From Pterois miles (taxonomy: Eukaryota; Chordata; Actinopteri; Perciformes; Scorpaenidae): a DNA stretch of 64,000 nucleotides. The notes below the pieces were generated by a model. That model did not search any database. It saw nothing but the letters and a program-made list of their open reading frames with translations, and had not been told where the DNA came from. The position numbers and the translations under genes were made by a program. Location of the stretch: NCBI GenBank assembly GCA_947000775.1, contig CAMQGK010000334.1, positions 4,722,501 to 4,786,500 of the forward strand. Reading direction: 5' to 3'. Shown here one piece after another: positions 56,339 through 64,000 of the stretch (position 1 is the stretch's first letter; every line of letters starts with the position of its first letter).

Positions 56339-57800
56339 TATATGTGACCCCTCATTTTGTTTTGTTCCTCCTTTAATTGGACAGACTCTGCACCATATTT
56401 TGTAGGATTACATGACTGAACATAGGTTGAAGCTTAGTGAGAAGAAATCTGTCTCTTTACTCTTATTCTAATTTTCTATTCATGTTCTTTCATTTTCTGT
56501 TGAACCTCAGCAGCTTCATGCATTAATAGAAGAGACACTTTTAACTGGGGAGGTTTGTTTTTGTTTTTGGCTCAATGAAAACACTTCTTATCCTGCTCTA
56601 TGCACATGTGCTAAGTAGGCATGTGCACATGCCTTAACATGAGGAAGGTACAATAGCTGTGACTACAGAGAGATTCATCATCCAGACTGCTCTGGGTGAC
56701 TTGTTGCCTGTGACCCAAACATATTATACAATACTGCAACGTGTGTTGTATGAGCTTATTTTGTGCTAAAAAGAAATATGAGAAATCAAAACATTAAAAT
56801 GTAAGAATCTTCTGCTGCTATCACAGTTACAGAAAAATACTATTTTATACATGAAAACTTTAAAACGTTCAGCCCTTTGTCAGAGGGAAAAAAATGTAAT
56901 ATGCAGGCTGTAACTACCTGATGATGATACTGTGTGTTTCCAAGTTTTTGTAAGTTATTCAGCTTAGAGGAATCTTGTTTTCAATGATGAAGAGGTAAAG
57001 AAGAACTCAGCTCCTCGTATTCAAGATGAATAATCCCTCTTGAAGGCACTGACTCAACGAGAGAGGAGGATTTATCTCGACAGCATTTATTTATCTCTGG
57101 TGTGCAGTGCACGTCGACTAATTTGGTTGTGAATATGTTTTCTTGACACTGGACTTGATGCAGAAATCCAAAAAGCACTTTGTTGTGCAACACTTGCCCC
57201 AAAGATCACTGAGGAATTAGGCGCTACACTCGTTACTCGTTAAGGTTACCTTTAGCATTGATTTATGACAGTTAATCATACTGAATGTGGAAACTGTTTT
57301 TTGTTTTATGGCTTTGTTGTAAGAAGAGCTTTGAAACAGTTAAAGCTGGTCATTTTACTCCTTATAATTTAAAAAAAAAATCTCTACAAAAGTGTGAAGA
57401 ATTCTGCTCAGATTCAATAAGCAGCACGTCTTATAACGGTACTCAATGTGCTATGCCATATGCTTAAAAATAAACAAATATATAAATAAACAGGAACATG
57501 AGTATATAAATAAATAAAACGCTGGTAACTGAGAGCCAGAAAACATGAACTGACTTCCATTTTCAGAATGATATAAATATATTTTTATAGAGTGCGCTGA
57601 CACATCGACAATATTTGTATATTGCAACGAGCAAAACGGGAGAAGTCGTTTCTATTTTTAACACATGCTTTCAACTTTATTGGCTCTCGCTCTCATTGAC
57701 AAGCTGGCACTTTCTGAACACAGGTGTCACATATGAATGTATTTTCTATGGAACGAATGTAATGTGATAAGGCCCAATAAATGAGTACAGAAAATGATGT
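56339..57800 (+). other. wscd2: Presumed wscd2 3' UTR
   Basis: Non-coding sequence after the stop. Canonical AATAAA signals occur at 57469-57474 and 57776-57781; the second is followed by a T/G-rich stretch (tgatgtgttacggtcctttc) that fits a cleavage site near 57800. The end point is inferred. Confidence 0.45.
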
Positions 57801-58085
57801 GTTACGGTCCTTTCTAAGGAAACGCTGGAATTCAGATGACTAGTAAAAAGGTGATTGTGTGTTTTTGAAGATCAAAGAAAATGTGGTCTAAATGGATCTC
57901 ACTGGTCTCTCCAGGCTCCTCCATTATTCAGTAGTACTTAATATACCCCAGCATATGTAAATATATTAGTAAAAGTTATCACTACGTCCACTGGGTTGAT
58001 GATCCTGTGTGCAAATTTAGGAGCTCCTGTATAACACAGATAACATTAGGTAGCCAGGAGATCAAACTTCACATTTAATGGAATA
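57801..58085. other. Intergenic spacer between wscd2 and cmklr1
   Basis: No gene recognised. Confidence 0.35.
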
Positions 58086-58089
58086 TGAT

Positions 58090-58345
58090 TAGGGCTGCAC
58101 AGTTTTGAGAAAAGTACGTAATTATGATTTTTTTTGACTGATATTGCAATTGTGACATGATTTGCGAGATTCAAGGGAATGGTAATTATTACAACACTGT
58201 TCTCTTTTTCATTTTCAAATGATTATATGTGATTTTTGCAGGGCTCTTTACCAAACACAGATGTTTTTTTAAGTCAGTTTTTCAGCAATTTCCTCTTCAT
58301 CCTGCGATTTAAAAAAACATATTGCGATGTTGATAAATAAATGAA
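58090..58345. repeat. hAT-like gggctgcac repeat
   Basis: Begins tagggctgcacagttttgagaaaagtacgtaattatgatttttttt and ends ctgcgatttaaaaaaacatattgcgatg. This is a common teleost non-autonomous element with gggctgcac(g/a) tips (memory). Confidence 0.5.
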
Positions 58346-59420
58346 TAAATACGACATATGTCTGCCATGTCCACCATACAGCTGAGGCTCATGGGAATGT
58401 CATTTGAGGCATTTGACTGCCTATCAAAGTACTGGGGGTGGCGCTTAATGATTCAACCTGGTTGTCTGTAAAACATTTCATGGCAATCCATATGATAGTT
58501 GAGATTTTTTTTAGTCCGGACCGAAAGTGGTGAACAGAGCGACCAACAGGGCGAATTGCATTACCACCCATAGAGCTACGCCACATTGAAAATGCATAGA
58601 TGAGGAAAATCAGAATTTGTAGTAAACTGTAAACAATATCTTTGACGAATATGTTTACACAGTTACCTATTTACACATCCAGCAATGGAGCAACATTACC
58701 ATTTATTTGGAGTCTTGTTTCTCACCACCTTATGGACTGAACATTCACTCATTTTAGCTTCATTTTTGTCTCCACCAACATATGGTTAAATTGTTGCAAT
58801 AAAACATTGATTAATACAGCTTTAACAAGGTAAACTGTCCAAGTTTCATTGTGATTTACTGCCATGTAACCTCGGCGGTCTGGGTCTTCCCCCTGCCCTC
58901 CGCTGTTTCAACATGAAAAAAAAAAAAACCACCGGGCACTCTTGTCATCGTTATTCCTGAGCAGGAAGTGAGAGACTTCTATTCAAGGGTTCGCAGCACA
59001 TTAATCATGGCTTTTTGTGCATTTTACACCCTCTAAGGGAAGAATCATTATTCTTCTCATATTTTTCTTTCGGTCTTTATTGTTTCAGAGGTGTTGGCAA
59101 AAATCCACAGAGGTTACACTACTCTGCTGACAGCTGGTGAGCAGGGGGATGATATTGCATTTATTACCGCAAGCGCAGGTAATCTATCAATGAAATACAT
59201 GATGCTGTCTATGAAATGCTGATGCTTGTTGGCAAAGAAATTATTCAGATTCTTCCAATCCAAAGTACTTTAATTTATATTAACACTCTCAGTGCCAGTT
59301 TTCCAAAATCATCTGAACATGATCATACCATCTTGTCCGTGGATAAATTATAAATGAACTAATTTTGCTTTGATATTGAGAAATGAATACATGAAAGAGC
59401 TGATTTATTTCAGAAAACAG
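58346..59420. other. Intergenic spacer between the two converging genes
   Basis: No gene or obvious repeat. An A-run lies at 58917-58928. Confidence 0.35.
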
Positions 59421-59425
59421 AAACA

Positions 59426-60563
59426 TTTATTGCACAAATTGCATCCACTGTACAGCTCTCATACATGAAATAAAAACACAGGTTCATTCAACACGCTGTT
59501 GTTGTCAACTGGTAATGACATCTGGGTGTGTGGTATTTCTATGATTCATGAGAACCACCTTCAACAGCGGTCCTCCACTCCTACATTTGCATATTGTATT
59601 TGGGTCAGTCTGACACAATATACATAAATGCTGCAATGCAAAAATAGTTGCATACTGTGCTGTCAGTAAGTAAAACCCCAGAACATCCCTTTTGGGACAG
59701 CTGAGGTTTTATGTGCATGAAAAAGAAATGCCAGTAATAAATCCGTGTCTGGTTTCCTTCAGCGAGTGGTCTACATGATCTTCTGTTTGTTTCCAAAAAA
59801 AAAAAAAAGAGCCTAGTGCTCCAAATTTTAGTTCAGAGGTCAAATGAACACTTCACAGCAACCATTTCTACAAACAAATGGGCAAATATTCTGCAAAAAG
59901 CCTGGAGTCAGTCCAAACAAATTTGCAATATAAGATTATTTCCTTTCCTGCTAATTTTGATATGTTTGACTAGTCAAAATGAATGCCATACTTGCAATCT
60001 AAGCAAAGGCCCTGCAAGACTCATCAAATCTGTCTGCACTTTGCTACTGCTACCATTTGTGATAACAAATACACGCAATTTTTGTTTCAAAGTAGCCCCT
60101 CCAGTGTTCCTTTTGCTTAATGTAATTTCAGACAATGTGTAACATAATGATAATACATTTTAAAGTGTATATTAGAAAATATACCTCATATTTTACAGTC
60201 CTTGTATTTTACAACTAAAATTCCTCTCCGTGCTGCAGTTCAAAGCTTCCACCAACACTGCTCTGAAAACATGCCTTCTGCTGGATGAGACTGATGTCGA
60301 CCACTCTGCAGTGTACAATGAGCAAAGTGCATGTTAGGTGTTGGCTCAAGCCTGCAGATTCTTCAACTACATTATGTGTTTGTGAGATTGAAGTGGCAAC
60401 AGTTGTTTCCATGCTGCCAGCAGTAGAAAAGTGCAACAAAAATACTCACTGTGAATGTATAAGCTACATAGTTCATATCTTGTGGTAATTATTTACATAT
60501 TTGAAAACAGTATTTTTGTTGTCCCATGAGTTTCCGGCGTGAAACTGTTTTGGATTAACGTCT
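59426..60563 (-). other. cmklr1: Presumed cmklr1 3' UTR
   Basis: Non-coding sequence after the cmklr1 stop codon on the - strand. A - strand AATAAA (TTTATT in the + text) lies at about 59426-59431 and a second at about 59404-59409. An A-run on the + strand lies at about 59796-59809. Extent inferred. Confidence 0.35.
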
Positions 60564-61613
60564 CTAGATGTGCGTAGAGGCTCTGCCGTCCATGGAGCTG
60601 GACCTGGACAGGTATCTGCTGGTGGTGCGGCCTTCCTCCCCCATCGCGTTCTCCATCTTTGAGAGCACGGAGCTCTTGAACTTCTGCTTGAAGTCATTGC
60701 CCATGAAAACATACAGCACCGGGTTGAGGAAGCTGTTCGCCGCCGCCATGGAAGTGCCTACTTTGAGTCCGGCAGTTAAAAGGCCGTGGTCGAAGTTTTG
60801 ATGGTTGAGTTCAAGTAGGACGAAGATGTGGTAGGGCAGCCAGCAGATGAAGAAAGCAGCGACGAGTGCAGACATGACTTTGAAGGGTTTGGAGGATTTG
60901 GTCATCCTGTTGTTTCGAAGTCTGAGGATGATGATGGAGTAGCATATGATGATGACGATGAAGGGGATAATGAACCCTGCAAGGAAGCGGCTCATTGCAA
61001 CTATCTTGTGACTGTGTTGGTGCAATGTGTAATTGTTGTAGCAAATGGTCCTACCCATGTGACTGCCAACATCCCGAAAAATGACAGAGGGAAAGCTCAG
61101 CCCGATGGCGAGAAGCCAGGACATGACAACAACGATGGATGCCTTTTTAACAGTACGATGGTTCTGGGCCCAAACTGGAAACATGACTGACACGCAGCGG
61201 TCGATGCTGATGACGACCAGGAGGAAGATGCTGCTGAACATATTGAGGAACATAACAGAGGAGGCAAATTTGCACATGAAGCGTCCAAAGATCCACTCCT
61301 CCATCACCATGTTGGTGATGCTGAACGGCAGGAAGGCGCAGAAGATGAAGTCGGAGATGGCAAGGCTGAGGTACCAGGTGGTGTTGACCGTCTTCTTCAT
61401 CTTGAATCCAGAAATCCAGATGACCAGAGCGTTTCCGCAGAAGCCCAGCAAAAAAATGAACACACTGACCACGAGTAAAGACACACACAAAACTTCCTTT
61501 AAACACGTCGACTGGTGCTGAAAAACTGGCTCCTCGTGTATATAGTGTGTGTAGTTGCTTTCATCGGTGTAGTTATAGTCAAAATGATATTCATAATCAT
61601 CTGAAAAATCCAT
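60564..61613 (-). CDS. cmklr1: cmklr1: chemerin-receptor-like class A GPCR
   Basis: One intact 349-residue coding exon. The N-terminus (1-40) is acidic and Tyr-rich (DDYEYHFDYNYTDESNY) with sequons NYT at 14 and 20, as in peptide-ligand and chemoattractant receptors where Tyr sulfation helps ligand binding. Seven membrane helices follow, the first at about 42-67. Class A landmarks are LVIWISGFKMKKTVN after TM1, LAISD in TM2, Cys114 and Cys191 for the TM3-ECL2 disulfide, DRC at 138-140, CWLPYH at 257-262, and NPVLYVF at 297-303. FKMKKTVN and VWAQNHRTV are shared with the CMKLR1/GPR1 subgroup (memory). The Ser/Arg-rich tail would take receptor-kinase phosphorylation. Tail-to-tail synteny with wscd2 supports cmklr1 over gpr1. 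Couples to G proteins at the plasma membrane of immune and other cells, by family knowledge. Confidence 0.93.
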   Translation of the reverse strand: MDFSDDYEYHFDYNYTDESNYTHYIHEEPVFQHQSTCLKEVLCVSLLVVSVFIFLLGFCGNALVIWISGFKMKKTVNTTWYLSLAISDFIFCAFLPFSITNMVMEEWIFGRFMCKFASSVMFLNMFSSIFLLVVISIDRCVSVMFPVWAQNHRTVKKASIVVVMSWLLAIGLSFPSVIFRDVGSHMGRTICYNNYTLHQHSHKIVAMSRFLAGFIIPFIVIIICYSIIILRLRNNRMTKSSKPFKVMSALVAAFFICWLPYHIFVLLELNHQNFDHGLLTAGLKVGTSMAAANSFLNPVLYVFMGNDFKQKFKSSVLSKMENAMGEEGRTTSRYLSRSSSMDGRASTHI

Positions 61614-61633
61614 TGTGCCGTGTTAAGAGATTT
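61614..61633 (-). other. cmklr1: cmklr1 5' UTR part of the coding exon
   Basis: On the - strand the coding exon appears to begin at 61633, just after the acceptor cttttctttttttctACAG, and has only about 20 bases before the ATG (context cggcacaATGg). Confidence 0.6.
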
Positions 61634-61762
61634 CTGTAGAAAAAAAGAAAAGCAATTAAAATGACCAGCGTTTGATTATATTTAACAAAATTCTCCATCA
61701 AAGCTTCCTGAATATGAATGTTTTTGAATCTAAATGAACTTATGACAACGAATGATTGGTAC
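61634..61762 (-). other. cmklr1: Likely 129-bp intron in the cmklr1 5' UTR
   Basis: On the - strand there is a donor CCGCAG|GTACCA at 61763/61762 and a strong polypyrimidine acceptor ending at 61634. A non-coding first exon upstream of a single coding exon is the usual arrangement for chemoattractant receptors. Confidence 0.55.
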
Positions 61763-61855
61763 CTGCGGCACAGACCTTCCACTGCTGTTGACTCGATGGT
61801 GTCCAGAGCTGAGTGTCAACAGAGCTGCGGTGTTTCTTTTAGATTTAAATGCCGC
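61763..61855 (-). promoter_or_regulatory. cmklr1: Candidate cmklr1 non-coding exon 1 and core promoter
   Basis: On the - strand a TATA-like ATTTAAAT (61843-61850) lies about 30 bases before a plausible start near 61815. About 50 bases of exon then lead to the donor at 61763. Inferred from spacing only. Confidence 0.35.
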
Positions 61856-61859
61856 ACAA

Positions 61860-62806
61860 CTCCCATTTAGCAATCAGCTGACGGGTGTTTCTCAACACTT
61901 CCATCCCCAGAATAGTTTCAGTACTCCATTCTGAGGTGTTCGTGGCCTCTCACAAATTGCCAAACATTTGTTTGTGAAAGCTCTTCAAAAAAACAACCTT
62001 TTTATTTAAAATGCATATTAAACTGAACTCAACCATAATACACAAAAAATGATTGGATTATTAAAAATATTCAGTCATTCCCTGTACTGTTATTGGTTTT
62101 CAAGTACATTGTATTATTGTACCTTCATGCTCTTCGTCTAGCCTATGAAAAATAGAGGTATCTTCACATACATATAACATCTGTGAGAGTTTTATGATAT
62201 GGCTCTAATGTTTCCCCTTTCTCTGCCATATGCATGTTAATGGGCCAGATGTAACTGTTCAAAGCAGCCTGGGCGGGGAGAAAGCATGTCAGGCTACAAT
62301 ATTCATTAAACCATAAAATAGCATTCTCAGGCTATGAACACACTGGTTTTAATTTGATATTTCAGCCCCAGCGTTTGATGCAGATGTTTCTAATGATACA
62401 ACAACACAAAAAGCAACAGCTGTTGTAAATACAGGCCACAGAGCATCGCTGTCAGTTAGTGAGTGAATCAGCTCTCGTCCTGCTTCACGGAGTCATGATC
62501 ATCGAGGCAGATGCGTCCGAAGCAGCAGCAGCAAGAAGAACCGCAGATGGAAAAGTTACTCAGTTTAAATGTTGTTATAATGAGTGAGGAGGACAGCAAC
62601 AATTTCATCTGAAACTCCCACATTTCTAGAAGATAGTAAAATTATTATTAATCGTTAATAAAATGATTTCAGTGGGATGAAGACAGAAAGGATATTAAAG
62701 AAAAACAAACAGAAATATCCAGAAATGAAGAATTAGTTTGAACCTTTACAGTGAAACTGAAGAAAGCTAGGTTTCATGTTTTTATTTCCTTCATGTTCTA
62801 TTATTA

Positions 62807-62840
<34 letters not shown>

Positions 62841-63030
62841 ACACACATACAAGTGATTTTAATTTATTTGGCTGATCGACAACTGTTATACTGCAGTTTA
62901 CTTTGTTGAAATTAGCAGGATGCTTACATGTTTACTCCTCTATGAAGTGTATAACCTTATTCTAAAAACAAATTACACATTTTTTACAATTAGGTTCCAC
63001 AGAAATTCATTTTCATATGTTAAAAGGTTC
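61860..63030. other. Non-coding sequence upstream of cmklr1
   Basis: No gene recognised. An ATT microsatellite lies at 62801-62839. Proximal cmklr1 regulatory DNA is likely within the first few hundred bases but was not resolved. Confidence 0.35.
62801..62839. repeat. (ATT)n microsatellite
   Basis: TTA/ATT triplet run of about 39 bases with one interruption (tcat) near its start. Confidence 0.9.
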
Positions 63031-63034
63031 AAAT

Positions 63035-63342
63035 CCGGCTTGGGGCTCTTCTGAGTGGAGTTTGCATGTTCTCCCCGTGTTAGCAGGGGTTTTCTCCGGG
63101 TTCTCTGGTTTTCTCCCACAGTCCAAAGAAGACATGCAGGTTCATTGCTGACTCTAAACTGCCCAAAGGTGTGAATGTGAGCATGAATGGTTATCCGTCT
63201 CTATGTGTCAGCCGTGTGATGGACTGGCGACCTATCCAGGGTGTATCTCACCTTCGTCCAATGTCAGCTGGGATCAGCTCCTGCCCCCCCGCGACCTCTA
63301 ATGGGATAAACGGTTGCAGATAGATGGATGGATGGATGGATG
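63035..63342 (+). repeat. Retroposon 3' tail with (GGAT)n end
   Basis: Reads gtggagtttgcatgttctccccgtgtt, ttttctccgggttctctgg, gtccaaagaagacatgcagg, gaatgtgagcatgaatgg, gactggcgacctatccagggtg, cagctgggatcagctcctgcccccc and gggataaacggttgcagatag, ending in a gatggatg run at 63322-63341. This is a fish retroposon tail, also represented at 48961-49115 with an internal deletion. Confidence 0.75.
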
Positions 63343-64000
63343 TTAAAAGGAAAAAATAATTCTTTGTGATTCTAACCTCAGTTTCATGTTCGATAAGACA
63401 AAAATTGAAAACATTATTATTGTGTTTCCATGTGTCTTCATGTTCTCTTGATGACTGTAATAAACACGCAAATTTCACGTTGTAGAAACGAGCTTATGAG
63501 TGTAAATCCAGAGCCACATGCAGCTCTCTGGTAAATTAGAAATATTTAATTGCGTACAGCATGGCCATCTGACCTATTTAGATGCATTTCAGCAAAATCA
63601 CTCTCACTGCAGAGAGGACGCACAGACCTGCTGGTGCACCTGCAGATTAGATTTCCTGATGAGGGCTGGGGTTATAAATAATCGAACACACAAAATAACC
63701 TGGTTTAGTCTTTCTCTGAAAAATGCACCGCAAGCCTTACTGAGGAAATGTAGATTCATGCTTCATATTTCAGAAAGTGCTTCACACTTTGATAAAGAAA
63801 TTCAGGGCATTTTACTTCCCATTTCAACTCAAAATACAGTTAAGAGGTCATTTAGATACGGTTGAGTGGTTCAAGGAGAATTTACAGCACTACGCATGTT
63901 GTTGGTTTAAAAAATACGATGCTTGAGGTTTAGCAGAGTGCAGAGCAATCATACGTGCATTAAATCCACACGTATCCTTGGATTATTCTGCATATATCAT
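63343..64000. other. Non-coding sequence at window end
   Basis: No gene recognised. The 115-codon + frame at 63518-63865 has no family feature and lacks splice or promoter support. In mammals FICD follows CMKLR1 on this side; none of it is visible here. Confidence 0.4.

Noticed and set aside
60811..61521. Several frames of 77-146 codons antisense or alternative to cmklr1
   Set aside because: All are shadows of the conserved receptor frame on the - strand, which carries every class A GPCR landmark.
63518..63865. 115-codon + frame near the window end
   Set aside because: No domain, no splice logic and no similarity recognised to the expected neighbour ficd.
1..64000. CRISPR arrays, bacterial operons, phage or viral genes
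   Set aside because: None seen. The repeats are dispersed eukaryotic transposons, not regularly spaced, and no retroviral LTR, gag, pol or env text was recognised; the reverse transcriptases present are LINE type.

Overview
The window is vertebrate nuclear DNA, almost certainly from a spiny-rayed (percomorph) teleost fish. The evidence is split genes with GT/AG introns, and fish-typical interspersed repeats (Tc1 transposons, TTAA-ended MITEs, tRNA-derived SINEs, L2- and L1-like LINE tails). No prokaryotic operons, CRISPR arrays or phage genes are visible. Nearly all short open frames in the window are chance or antisense shadows. All identifications come from reading the sequence and remembered family features; no search was run.

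Two protein-coding host genes are supported. wscd2, a Golgi type II membrane protein with two WSC domains and a sulfotransferase domain, lies on the + strand. Eight coding exons from 38887 to 56338 join in consistent phase to 568 codons plus a stop. A CpG-rich block with a GTAAGA donor near 13.6-14.3 kb is a candidate promoter and non-coding first exon, which would make a 24 kb 5' intron. cmklr1 (chemerin-receptor-like GPCR, 349 residues) lies on the - strand at 61613-60564 as one intact coding exon, with a likely small intron in its 5' UTR. The two genes are tail to tail, the same arrangement as the mammalian WSCD2-CMKLR1 pair, and this supports both names.

Layout: 1.4-6.3 kb holds two directly abutting copies of a non-LTR retrotransposon with a restriction-like endonuclease (R2/NeSL/Hero type): a 5'-truncated copy, then a longer one. 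6.8-8.8 kb has a TTAA MITE remnant against a dead Tc1 transposon. 9-38 kb is a gene-poor region holding the candidate wscd2 promoter, many repeats (a SINE nested in an older repeat, an internally deleted Tc1, a hAT fragment, an L1-like 3' end, a foldback MITE) and a few repeat-free stretches that look like regulatory sequence. 38.8-57.8 kb is wscd2, whose introns carry L2, hAT-like and TTAA MITE insertions. 59.4-61.9 kb is cmklr1. 62-64 kb is non-coding with a tail repeat.

The most unusual signal is in the retrotransposon pair. The two copies differ mainly by single-base deletions, largely of C, clustered in different segments of each copy, while all single-copy exons nearby are frame-perfect. 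This suggests that much of the apparent decay may be uncorrected long-read consensus error rather than biology. I found no convincing previously undescribed biological system.
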